A stretch of 64,000 nt of DNA, taken from positions 26,462 through 90,461 of the forward strand of contig MU405362.1 of NCBI GenBank assembly GCA_022836615.1, written 5' to 3'. This document shows positions 45,289-56,964 of this stretch, piece after piece. The notes below the pieces were generated by a model, which was not told the DNA's origin, did no database searches, and was given only the letters and a program-made list of their open reading frames with translations. Numbering within the stretch: the stretch's first letter is position 1; every line of letters begins with the position of its first letter. The stretch is from Annulohypoxylon bovei var. microspora. Taxonomy: Eukaryota; Ascomycota; Sordariomycetes; Xylariales; Hypoxylaceae. The translations under genes were made by a program, and so were the position numbers.

Positions 45289-48200
45289 CTATAGGTAAAT
45301 GTCGCCGCCTTCTCCGGCCACCCAACGCCGCCACGCTTCCCCATATGCTCTCTCCAGATCGGCAACCCATCTGTGTGTATCGAAAAGCGCACAAGACCAC
45401 TTCGCCTCGAAAAGAATCCTTCGCATATCCGCTAATCGCCCATGCCCTTCGCAATAGCGTCCGTCTACATTCCGATAACTTAAACTTTCTGCAAGCTTAG
45501 TTGCCAGGGCCTCGTAGCTGTCATCGTCGGAAGCGATGAGCTCCCGGGCAACTTCGTCTCCACGAGCTGTCTTTGGTAATGCTCCCTTGAGGATTGACGC
45601 CGCCATACGGGAGCACATCTTGTACGGATATCTCGGCAGAGTTAGTAGGGGGGTGCTAGACCATAGAACGTCTGCCGCAGTCGTGTGCGCGTTGCATTCC
45701 GGCGTGTCTAAAAAGAGATCGCAGACGCGCGCCCGTGAAATGTGCTGCTGTTTTGGCGCCACGTCCGTGAAGATGATCCGGCGTGCCACATCCTCGCCAG
45801 CCCAGACCTTAGCTGTTTTCTTCAGGTTGTTTTCGCCGAGTTCGGGGAATCTAAGCAGCCACAGTATAGCCTTGGGTACATTGGAGAGGATGCGTAGCCA
45901 CGTACGAAATGTGGATGGGTCAATCTAAATAGTTTATCTGGTCAGCCATGCCTATTCGGATTATACATTATTTTGATTGTGAGTCATACTTTGTATAATT
46001 GGTTGAAATTGCCCAGTATAATAGTGTCGTCCGGAAGGTTTGGAAATAGTTCTTTACGCATCCTCCATCTTCGCCGTTGCTCCTCCGCCCATGTTATGGT
46101 CCTCTCATTTGGATCACATGATTGGGCATGGTCGCAACAGAAGAAGGTATCGCGACAGAAAACGATATTTTCCGAGTACATCCAGTCGCCACCTTCGCCA
46201 AACTCGCCGTCCTGAAAGACGTTTTCAAGACTGCTGTTGTTTCTCATGGGTCGTAGTGTTGATGACGGGATTGCGGTTTTGTCAGCCAAGATATAATCAC
46301 ACCATTCGGCGCCGAGGGTACCAGCAAAGCCCATGAAGGACATCTGAATCGGTGCGGGTCGAGCGGCAAATATCTCGTTCCTAGCACCCCTTGTATACCC
46401 ATTTAGATTGACAAGGATATGAATCTCGTCCCTGACGATTTGATCCACAAGTCTTTCCGAAGACCAATTACTCACATCACGAAATACCGGGGCTTCACGC
46501 TCGATTTGTAGCCGATGGACCGATTTATCGCTGGCAGTAGTAGCGTAGCAGAAGGCCTTCGCGCGTGATGGGTTGTGAAACCCAAACACCGATTGCATCC
46601 TATATCGTGAGGTGGTTAGATGAGAACGTCCACATGTTAGATACAGATGGGCGCAAAACTTACAAGTGCGCGAGCGGATGGTTATTGAAATCCGATGATA
46701 CGTATCCGATGTTTAGGTGCGGGTTGGGCGGCGGCGGCGGCATATATACGGAAGCGGGAAGCCATGGAGACTTCAGGGTTGAGCATGATATCCTAGCGGC
46801 GTTCCGCTGAGAGATCATTCGTATGTCATTGGCCGTCAATGGGCATGTGAAGGTGTGAAAGGGCAGAACGGTTGGTGCTGCTGGCACAGACAGAGATGCT
46901 GGTAATTTGAGCCGAGGGTATGCCGGCTGCAAAGGCCGATTGTGGACATATTTGTCCAGGTACCAACGTCGCATCGATGCTTTCATCGACCGTTCTACTA
47001 GTCGGAGAATTTTGGAACCTTCCCACGGACGACCAGACCACCTACGGAGTTCGTTCTCGAGATCGAACCCCCTAATCCCACCTGCCGCCAACAGATTAAG
47101 CTGGGAGCCCAGTAGCTCCAAGGTTCCATTTCGCAGAATACCGGTGCCCCAGTGGTACGAGTCTGCAAGCTGTTTAGAGACGATATCGACGACCCTCTTT
47201 ATCAAGCCGCTGCCAACTCCTTCGTTTCTGACATCTCGAATCATTCCCTGATCGTCAACATGCCAGCGGTCATATGTTCCATCGTACAATAATACACCAC
47301 CTCGGCCACTCCAATCGCATACGGAGTTGAGAGCCGTGGAAAGGCCGCAGACCGCTTCCGCGAATTCGGGATTGGAATTGACGGCTCGCCTATAGTACAT
47401 GATGGCATCGCTGATCCGCCCACGATCCTTGACAGCATTCGCTAGGTTTGTAAGAGCAATGTCGAAAGTGCTGTCGCATGCAACAGCTTGCTCATACATT
47501 TGTATTGCCAGGTCAAGCTGACCGATATCTTTAAGCAAGCTCCCGAGGTTCGTATGAAGGTGGACGTGCTTAGAATCTAAGGTTAAGCCGTAATTGTAAT
47601 AGGCAAGGGCTAGGGCGAGGCCACTGCCGGGGGCAATTCCAGGTATGTGTGGTATATTTACACTTTCTAGCATTTGGAATTGCGGTGCGCAACTGCTGTG
47701 CTGAACGCTGGCTAGCAGAATGCCCACATTGTTGGCTGTCGAAGGGCTTTCGGAAAGTGATAGCGACAAGTAATAAAGCGCTAGAATGTCGCCGATGCCA
47801 GAGGGCTGACGCAAGAGCCTTGGAAACGAGCCTCCGTTGGACATGGCATCTTGAAATATCTTGGCTAATGACAACAACGAGTTGCTAGTAGTGGAGATCG
47901 CTGACCTTTTCGGTGCGCCATCTGGCACGAAACGCAATCCTGGAAGCTCGCCGTGAGTAGCAAAAACTAACTGGGCAGTGCGTCTTGCTCTCTCAGGCGG
48001 TAACAACAAGGGCCCGGTGGGTGAACTATGTTGCCCTTCCATTCCGTAAGGGTCTACAGGAGACAGAACTGACTGTATTCTGCGGATTAGAGAATGGATG
48101 CACTTAAGCTTCCTTCCGGTGCTAATAAGCACAGCCTCCTCGAATGCCTCAGATGCTCGGTCGATCTCTTTCAACGCGTATAGCATGTTGCCTTTAGCGT

Positions 48201-50243
48201 GAATCAGTGCAATGACACGACCGTTCTCGTTCCCAGCAACACAATAACCACTTGACCCAAAACCAGGCAGCCTTGACTCTTCTGTACCATCAGTACTGCT
48301 CATTGGCCCGCAACGAGGGTGTACGTGCGGCTCAGAGGCGCCGTATGCAAGACTGCTAGTTCCGTTCATGGCGCCAAGGGTCGTATCACACTCAACCCGG
48401 CCCTCGGGAAGGCGGACGGATTGTTGGATAAAGTCAATTATATCGACAGCCTCCTTACTTCTATGACTAGAACATAGAAGTCCTACAAGATGTTCGACGG
48501 CTTCTAAATAGCTTGGTCGCAAGCGGACAGCCCGTAACCAATGACGTTCGGCCTCTTCGTGTCTATTCAGACAGTATAGAGTAGCAGCTACATTTGAAAT
48601 TGCCTCAACGTGGCTAGGAGTGGAAGTTAGTCAAACTGCCATGAATTAGTTTGGCGTGAAGAAATTAGAACTCACGTCTCATCCAGAGAGATGATCCTCT
48701 GAAACCATTCTAGGGATTGCTCGTAATGCTCGAGGCCATAGTGTAGACAGCCTCCAAGCAGCATCCCGTCAACCCACTTCCAGCCACTTTGTTCGCATAA
48801 ATGTGTTAATATCTCAACAGCAGCCTTAGCACTAGAAAAAGGCGTGGTAGGCCCTCTTCCCCGCTCCGAGTCGGCTGCAAGCCCACCCAAGTTCTCACTA
48901 TTGAATAGATGGTAATATGTCGATTGGGATATTTCACCGGCCCGGAATTGCTGTTTCACCATATGCTGCCTGAATAAATTCGATGGCACGTCAACCCGAG
49001 AGTTGATCAAGTGATTGTTACCACCATTTGGATCTCTATAGACATGCGCATCCTGAGATCGTCGCGGGGGAAGGACACAGTTAGGATGACTCGATGGTCT
49101 AGGAAGTTTTGGAAATATAACCATTTTCGAAGACTTGGCTTCCTGTGAAGAACGACTTTGCGATTTCTTGTGGCGATGAAGGTACGCCAGGAGCTCGATA
49201 TAAGATCGATGGGCATTTGCGAGTGCTTTTTCCCTAAACCTTACAGGTGTAGAATTTTCACTCAACCCGTGTCCAGGTCTATGATATTGAGCAGGCTCGA
49301 GCGTAAGAGACTCTAGTCCTTGGGACGGTGTCTGCAGGCCCATATTGCCTTCTTCATAATGGGACAAAACATTGTATGGTGCTCTTGACGGTATGAGCGT
49401 ATTGGATGACCGAAGATGAGGCATAAACTGGTGGTTCAAACTTTGGTAGTTCAAAGCTCCTGGATGCGCAGTGGGGTGGTAACTAGGTATGTTCGTCTCG
49501 GGCCAAGCTGAAGGCGGGAGTAATCCTCCGTTATCAAATATGGCGGGACCTGGAGAGTGTTGGTAAATAGGCTGCAACGCCGTGGGCACCTCGACGCCAT
49601 TATTGTAAGGATAATAGGCCGTGGGCAGTCCATTGGGGATATAGTCGAGGGCCATAAGGGAGCGAGAATCGTTCCCAAAACCACGTCGCCAACCGCCTCC
49701 CAAGGCCAACGAATTCGAGTCAAGAGCAGCAAGACCACCATGATCTGGGATATTGAAAAGCGGAGGTGATTGAAATGTCCAGTCGTCAATCGTAGGTTTA
49801 ATATGATGTTTCATTGCATGATCCTGTTGTGAGTAGGTAGCTGCGGATATAAGACTAGAAGTAGGCAATATCATGTGCTTCAGAGGCGGAGGTCCAGAGG
49901 CGAGCTGTGCAGGGTTGCCATCATAACCAGCGTCTATTGTACCATTTGGAGTTTTGCGTCTGAGCTGATGTTCGTCACGATCGGATAAGTGAGATGGAAA
50001 CATGAAAGCGTTTGACCTCGGATGAGTCGGCAGCGATGGTGTCGGCTGTGAGGAACGAATGGGAAAGGCGCGATGCGTAGAACTATAGCCGAAGCCCTGT
50101 AGCGTTTCGGATGCTCTCGTGTGAGTGCGAGGATAGTTTGGATAGGAAAGTCGATCTTGTTTGCGATCTAGTTGAAAGGGAGACGGGGAGTCGAGATGGT
50201 GCGAAGGCTGCACCATCTGGTGCATCTGGACTGAAGGGAACAT
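45289..50243 (-). CDS. O-GlcNAc transferase-like TPR glycosyltransferase (GT41)
   Basis: Exons on the minus strand are 50243-48676, 48613-46664, 46599-45990 and 45924-45289 (introns 62-65 bp), giving 1587 residues. The first 440 residues are Gln/Pro/Ser-rich and disordered. TPR repeats follow (YEQSLEWFQRIISLDET, LGSLLKDIGQLDLAIQMYEQ, AVKDRGRISDAIMYYRRAVN), then the split GT41 catalytic region. Catalytic and UDP-binding landmarks of human OGT are kept. GYVSSDFNNHPLAHLMQ has His1168 in the place of human His498. Lys1376 in NFNQLYK matches human Lys842. His1456 in ECNAHTTA matches the UDP-binding His920. NLNGYTRGARNEIFAARPAP is also conserved. The enzyme transfers GlcNAc from UDP-GlcNAc to Ser/Thr of nuclear and cytosolic proteins. 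The start at 50243 is the first in-frame ATG; leader length is uncertain. Confidence 0.9.
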
Positions 50244-51520
50244 CTGGCAAATACAGACCAGAGTCGGGAAAGAGCGTGTCGAGGCCTATGTCGAGGGATG
50301 GTCTCATTATAGCCTGCTGGCTAGAGCGCGGCTGAAGGAAGTTGGCTGATATACATCTGGAAGTAAGGTCGCCCAATACTGAAAAGCCAGGCCAAAATAT
50401 CTTAGCCAGGAGGCTGACCTGAGGTTGTCATTCGAAGTATAAAGGCCAAGTCAAATCCGTCCTCACTTTCGCAAGTTTAAGCGATCGATTCCTCACTCTC
50501 TACTCTGCCTCGCGCGACGGAGGAGCTCCAGAGACCAGCCAGGCGCGAGAATGTGGGCGAGGCAGGGAAGAGGGGGACGCGGACGAAGCAATCGGGATGC
50601 GAAAAGAGGGACACGGCTTTCGAGGTTAGACGTGAATGCGAAATAGACTCAAACGAGTAGAATAGAACCGAAGACCAAGGTCCTATGAGCAAGTTGGTTA
50701 GAATGAGACAGGCAGGTCCCGTTTCAAATCGACGTTAACAAGGTGCCTTTGATCAAAGTACAGTATCAAGGTCTTTCTTTGTGAGTCGTAAGTGGAGGGA
50801 AGCATAAGAATAATGAGGGTCGAAAAGACCCAGCACTGGCTTTACGTGGGGGGGCTGAGTCTAAATTGAATTTTTGGTTCACGTTAGTCCATCAGCTCCT
50901 GTCACATTCATCGGCTGGGGACGCTAGTACTGGTTTACGTTTAAAGTACCTTAATAATAACTAAGCCTAACATAAGTAGAGTTGACATAATTTCTAGTTT
51001 AAACTTACCTATCAGGTGAATGTATTTCTACATGATTACATGGATCTGTTTGAAACATATACATCAAGATAATAATGTAATTTATTTAAGCCTACCTAGG
51101 TAGGAAAAGTGCATACTTCACCGCTCAGTGCGTCTGTACGATATACGCGTAGATGAGGTGAGAAATATTAGAGGTACATACCGGTAGGCATCATCGAAAT
51201 CTACGCTCCAAAACGAGCCTTACCAGGTTAGTTGAGTACCTAGGTAGATATTGTACAGACATAGTATATTGTGGATGTATGCGAGCGGTATTTTATTAAG
51301 CATGTACATTGCAGTTAGGTGTGATGAGCAATTGCCTAGGAAGCTACCTTAGGTACCTTACCTGCCTTACAAAGTACCTACAGTACCTACTTAGAAGCCA
51401 TTAAGACCCGATAAAAGTCGGCGACTACATGTAGGTACTATATGCACCTACCTACATATTGATGTACCTACCTACATACTTAAGTAAGTACCTAGACATG
51501 TACCCTATTTGCCTATGCAG
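50244..51520. promoter_or_regulatory. Upstream region of the O-GlcNAc transferase gene
   Basis: GC-balanced leader-like sequence extends to about 50900, then AT-rich DNA. TACCTAC/GTAGGTA motifs are dense at 51230-51500, with ACCTAGGT at 51094 and 51238. No gene was recognised. Confidence 0.45.
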
Positions 51521-51528
51521 GTATATAT

Positions 51529-51974
51529 TAGGGGTCGGCAAAATACGTATTTTGGATCTTGATACCGTATTTAAATACAATACCTGCATAATACCATTAT
51601 ACCCACCAAAATATGTATTTTGACCGGTATAGCGAGGTATAATGCACTTTTAACCACTTTAACGTTATATTTTCTATAATCTTATTAGATAGTTTACTTT
51701 ATATTTTATTATTATAATTGGGTTTTATTTTATTTCATTTAATTGGATTGAATTGAGTGGTTGGAAGTTGTCGTCAAAATACGCGATTAAAGGTAAGTTA
51801 ATTGAAAAAGTGTTTCCTTATGTGGATAATACGTACCATATTGCATACCCACTCATATATGCGGGGCCGATGGGTTTCTCCGAATCCGTTATACGTATAG
51901 TGAATCATGATACGGTATTAATACAATACAAAATACGTATAATGGTATAATGTATTATACCGATCCGAACCCTA
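51529..51974. mobile_element. Short non-autonomous hAT-type transposon (MITE)
   Basis: The 446-bp element begins TAGGGGTCGGC and ends in the near-complement CCGAACCCTA, so the terminal inverted repeats share TAGGGxTCGG. It is flanked on both sides by the same 8 bases, GTATATAT (51521-51528 and 51975-51982). Eight-base duplications and short TIRs of this type are characteristic of hAT transposons. Subterminal copies of ATACGTAT / TACGTATTTT occur in both orientations. It has no transposase frame, so it would need enzyme from a full-length element elsewhere. Confidence 0.82.
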
Positions 51975-51982
51975 GTATATAT

Positions 51983-52729
51983 GTAGGTAGGCTTTATACA
52001 TCTATGTAGTTACGTGCAGTACTTTAGCACTGCCTTCAATTCAGTATGAATAAATGTACGTAAAGTATAATGTCAATGTAACCTAAAATTATATAATGGT
52101 AAGAGGCAAAAATAAAGAGAGAAAACATTGAAGGTCTCGATCTATTAAGTGTAAGATATTTCTCAACCTTGGAACTTACGAAGTTGGCCTGATCTGTAGT
52201 TACTTACATATCTGAGGTGCGTATGGATTCGCGCCTTTAATTTTAGCGCTCCATTCTCCCTGGAACCGTAGGGTACCCAGCGTATGATGTGTGTCTGTGT
52301 GGGTGCACGCGCGTAAGCAACAGTCATTTTCTCACAACGCATATCGAAAACTACGTCTTAGATAACCAACTGCACAATGGAATTGGTCACTAATATGTTG
52401 ACCTAGAAAGATGGACCTCAGCCTCCACGCTTGAGTAGCAAGAAGGTCGCGGTGAGTAGCTGGTCGGATTTCAATCTCCCTTGACACGAAATAGAAATAG
52501 ACCACGGGGAGCTAGGTTTATCTCAGAGTGTAGGCAAGGATATGGTGGGGGGAGGGGAGGGATTTGAAAGAGGTGCACAAGTCTCAAGGCAGCGAAAAGT
52601 GGTTGATTCCTCTCAATTCAGAGCGTGTCGGCTAGAACTATCGTAAGCCATTCCTGAACTCCTGTTGTAAGATGCAGCAGAATAAAAAAGAAGCCCATTT
52701 TCAGCCCATCCGGTTCCTATTATTTTTTT
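51983..52729. other. Intergenic, downstream of the uL11 gene
   Basis: This is AT-rich; a G-run cluster (GGTGGGGGGAGGGGAGGG) lies at about 52543-52561. No gene was seen. Confidence 0.45.
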
Positions 52730-53516
52730 TTACTCGTCGGGGACTATGTCAACCTTCGTTAGTATCTAACCTTGTGGAAGAAGAACGTATACAAGCTATA
52801 ACTTACTATCAATCTCGCCGCTGTCAATGTCGTCGTTGATATCTCTGGGGCTTCTTCCATCGACTTGGCATCCTACGCTGAAAGCCGTTCCTAGGATCTC
52901 CTTGACAGTTCCTTTCAGATCCTTGGAGAAAGACTTGAATCGCATCGTTCGGGCGATCTCGATGATGTCGTCAAGAGGCACACTCTTGGAGTGCTTGATG
53001 TTCTTCTCCTTCTTGCGGTCACGCGGTGGCTCCTTCAATGCCTTGATGATAAGGGAAGAGGCTGTAGGGACAACAGAGACGGCGGCTTGACGGTTTTGGA
53101 TGGTGAGTTTGACGGTAACTCGTAGACCTTTCTGTCAATCGCAGAATCGTTAGCCTAGTATACCAACCTTATATTAGGATGATCGGATGCCTACCCAATC
53201 ACCAGTGGCCTTCGCGATATCTTCTCCGACCTTCTTGGGTGACAGACCAAGGGGACCAATCTTGGGGGCGAGCGCGGATGAGGCACCAACCTCTCCTCCC
53301 GTGGCTCTAAGGTGACTATAGGGGTTTCAGTCAGTCGCATGTATAAAACGATTGTCATTTCACGATCGGTAAAGATTGAGAGGGATGTAATATCTTGACG
53401 CACATCACCTTAATCTCGTTGGGGTCAATCTTAGGAGCTATATTTCGCGAAATGGTTAATTTTGTGAAGCATTAAAAAAAGTTATTGGATCTTAAGACTT
53501 ACGCATTTTGAATCAA
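52730..53516 (-). CDS. rpl12: 60S ribosomal protein L12 (uL11)
   Basis: Exons on the minus strand are 53516-53513, 53437-53404, 53315-53195, 53131-52807 and 52743-52730, giving 165 residues. The first exon is only ATGC and the last only 14 bases; each join was fixed by frame and by conservation. The assembled product starts MPPKIDPNEIKVIHLRATGG and contains SALAPKIGPLGLSPKKVG, TVKLTIQNRQA, ALKEPPRDRKK and GTAFSVGCQVDG, all landmarks of eukaryotic uL11. It ends DSGEIDIPDE. uL11 forms the base of the P-stalk with 28S rRNA and helps recruit translation factors. Five exons in under 800 bp, with introns near the start, is common for fungal ribosomal protein genes. Confidence 0.93.
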
Positions 53517-54290
53517 GGTTCTAGTCTCGGAAGTTTGTTTGTTGAAATTGTGCAGAGACTGTCGCGCAAGATGTTCTGAGCCTCGTGAAGAACGCTTGCA
53601 ATTGGGGAGGACGTAAGTTGAAGAAAACTGATCTCGAACAAATTCAGTTGTGGGCGAAAAACCCTAGGCGGTGGGGTTTGTATCTTCGTACTGCCCTAGG
53701 AAAGTGCGAGCAATAATAGTGGAGACATATAGTCCTATCAGCAGCTCATTGGCCATGTTAAAGCTAGCCTAAAGTTTCCATCCCAAAAAAATAGATCAGC
53801 CCTAGAGGTTATCAAGATGGTAGGAGGTAGGTATATAGAAGTATGTAGGTACTAGTACCTAGGTATGCCATTCATAATTCAACTTATTGATGCATTATAC
53901 AATTTACATACCTACCTAGGTATAACTACATAGAGTATCATATAACTAAGATGTAGAAACGTGAGCACCCTTAGGCAAGAGATAGATTGAGCAGGTTGGG
54001 ATTATTATTTTTGTGCTGCCGATGAATGGTCGAAAGCATCGATGGATGAGGAGGTAAGATCCAATAACACATGGTTGTCTACAATAACAATGAGTTGATG
54101 AATAACTTTGCGCCGACTGCTGTTTGGTCCATAGATTGATCACGGTCCAAAACTAAAGTCTATGTAGGATAGCGAGTCCGCGTAATTCAGTATACTGGCA
54201 TTTAACTTCATCACTTGACCCTACAATCGCCGTCTCCCCTAACCGGGGCAAACGCAATGAATTCCTTACTGAACCACGACTCCAACGCGC
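53517..54290. promoter_or_regulatory. uL11 promoter region
   Basis: This contains the uL11 promoter and the 3' flank of SEC23. A telobox-like AAACCCTA lies at 53659-53666, about 145 bp before the start codon. Such elements are frequent in fungal ribosomal protein promoters; function here is inferred. ACCTAGGT palindromes are at 53857 and 53914. No gene was seen. Confidence 0.4.
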
Positions 54291-56964
54291 CTAGTTTGTA
54301 CCACTTACAGCCAGCCTATCATAAGATGTCAGCTTCATAAATTCGTGTTTCAAAGGGGCATATTACTTACTTCATCAAATGATCCATAAAAGTTTGCAAT
54401 GAGACATCATCGGTAAAGATGGTTTGAGCAGTTTGGGCACCAACACCGCCGTAGGCTCCCGAGGTATGGGTAGTCGAAGGGTTAAGCTTCGAGAGCAAAA
54501 ACCGTGCTTGGGAACCGCCAGCATCACAAACAATAAATCGAGGAAGCGGGAATCGGTCGGCAATTAGATCCTAATAAAAATTAATATATTCCTCTCAGGG
54601 AAGGTAATCTATAACTCACCCTTGCATCCTCCTTTGGTTGTTCGAGTAGGGTAGCGAAATTGTCATAGCCTTCTTGGTCTTGGTAACCGGCCTTCTTCCA
54701 CTCCGCAACAGTTTCACCGTGGAAGATGAGGATGTGGAAGAATGTGTCCAACAGTAAAATATGTGTAGGCTGAATAGAGGTCGAGTCTAGTAGGACCGGC
54801 TGACCACCATCCTGATCGAAGGTATACGAGTCGAGAGTCGGCTGTATCATGATGAGAGAATTACTCACGTCTTCGTGGTTCAATACGTGACGGTAAAAAG
54901 CGGTTTCGTCAGGCGAGTTATTGAAGACCTGAAGAAACTGACTTCGCCGGAGATGAAACATAAACTGGGGGTAGAGAGTGAAGTTCTTCTCCAGTCTAAA
55001 CGACGAAGGGTCGTCTTTCCTATAATCGGCGAAGCGCGAGCATAACCGGATAAGCATGCGATCTACCCAACGAAGGACATCAGGGCCGTCATCGACCTCG
55101 GCCTTAAAAACGGCAATTCTAGACATAAGTACCGCGGCCGCTTCTTGATCAAAAGACTGGGCAATAGCAGGATCCCCGGCAGGCCCGCTTAGGTTCCTAG
55201 CGATAGTTGTTACGCGTAGGTGAAACTGCCCGGAAGAGTGTTGGTAATACGTCAAAAATTGCATCATACCTTTCTGTTGGGCTTGTTGATGCTGGTTTGG
55301 GCCGCCTTGGCTTGCGATCTCGAAATAGACACCGTAACTCGCGTTAGGATCAATACCACACATCTTCCACGAGCACGTATTGCCGATACCACATTCAGTC
55401 TCTCCTACTGACGTTGACTTCTTGTTCAACGACACGGCATGCCCGATCAGGCCTGTTACCTTTAACTCTTTGGTTGTCAGGACCTCAAGAACCGCATTGA
55501 AGCCCATTAGCAGATTGTCATCGCCATCCTTTTCGAAGACGCGGATGAATGACTGCTTGAACATGGACGAAGTAAAACTGTCCGTGAGAATCATGTGACC
55601 ACCGGTAGAGTTACATAAGCCTTTCATCTCAAGTAATCCTACTTGATCTAAGCAGCCAGCGAATATGTCTATTATGTGACCATTGTGGGCAGTTCGCTTT
55701 GCAAGGTTATCATAGAACTAAAAACGCGTTAGTTCGAAGCAGACGACCGGGCATACGGAAGACCAAAAGAAAAAGAGGAAAAAAGGCTAACCTTTAAGGC
55801 CTTCTTGTAATACTTGATGTTGTCACGATCGATATCGTGGTGCGAGCGGATAGGTTCCCTGAGCTCGGGCCCGACAACCATTCCTGGGCCTTCGGTTGCG
55901 GGACCGCCAGCAAAGAGCATGATCCTACCACCAGCGTTTTGGAAGGACGATTCAAGAAGCCCCACGGCTACGCTAAGCGCTACACCAGAACAGCGAAGAT
56001 TTCTCCTGTCACTAGCGACGGGCCAAGGGTCCTTCTGTAATTGCTCGAGAATCTTAGTGAGTTGGAATTCGCACTGCTGGACTGGTAACAGGAACCTGCT
56101 CGCAGGTCCCAGAGGAAGCATAGGTCGACCAGGCTGCTGCGGCGGCATGCCAGGGCGTAGACTGGGAGCAAGCAGTCCCAACATTTCTTGAACTTGTTTG
56201 GCGGAATAATCCTTGCTGCCGCGAAAAACGTATGATTTGGCACACTCGGTATATCCTATCTCATGAACTTGTGCCATCGTGCCGTATGTGATCAGGCCAA
56301 CCAGGGCATTCTCGGGGAGGAGGCTCAAGCTCATGATGAGCGACTCCTTTAAGGCGGAAAGACTATCATCCTCCTGGCACGTATCGACGACATAGAGGAA
56401 GATAGGCGGGCTAGGAGCAGGCCGCGAGAGTCGATATTCGATAGTAGTGTTGGAGGGATGCAGCTCGGAAGGGATAGCGTTAGGCGTGATGTCCTTATAA
56501 TGAGGTGGGAGAGGATTTCTCGAGAGGCAGAATGGGCAAATCCATAGGCGTGCTCGGACATCAACTTGGCTGGGTATCGTTAGCCCTACTATCGGAAGAC
56601 GCTGCAGCAGTTGGGGAAATCGAGGCCGACTAACCAGAAGGGGTTCAAGACAGAACGACACGGCTGTTTGCAGGTTACAGGCTCGAACTGCAGCAGAGGA
56701 GTATCTGGCTTCTCCTTCAGAGGTGTGTAGAGGGCGCCGATGGGAACAACAAGGCGAGACGCCTCCTATATGAAGCTTTAGAACGTTTGCGCTTCAAAAA
56801 ACAAGAAATGCGGCTGACTATCACGAGTTTCCCAGATAGTTAGAAAGGTAGAGGGTGGGAGGATAACTAACCATCCTCGAGCTGGGGAAAACGTTCCAAC
56901 TAAGTCGAACACCATCACGATCCTCGACCTCGCTCCATTGCTCTTTCAAAGCCTCATAATCCAT
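54291..56964 (-). CDS. sec23: COPII coat GTPase-activating subunit Sec23
   Basis: Exons on the minus strand are 56964-56872, 56765-56635, 56569-55792, 55717-54620, 54570-54371 and 54315-54291 (introns 49-106 bp), giving 774 residues. The start MDYEALKEQWSEVEDRDGVR is typical. A zinc finger follows (CKQPC ... NPFC ... LWICPFC), then the vWA-like trunk, beta-sandwich and helical regions. The C-terminal gelsolin-like domain has GGSQARFLLSKLNPS. In it Arg723 corresponds to the arginine finger that stimulates GTP hydrolysis on Sar1. The last exon supplies only KLAVSGTN. Sec23 pairs with Sec24 in the inner COPII coat at ER exit sites. Length matches the family (about 760-780). Confidence 0.95.

Noticed and set aside
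50083..50376. 97-codon frame overlapping the start of the O-GlcNAc transferase gene
   Set aside because: It is in another frame in the leader. No splice donor joins it to the main frame convincingly, so the start at 50243 was kept.
53946..54143. 65-codon minus-strand frame between uL11 and SEC23
   Set aside because: It has no conserved motif, is short and lies in the 3' flank of SEC23.
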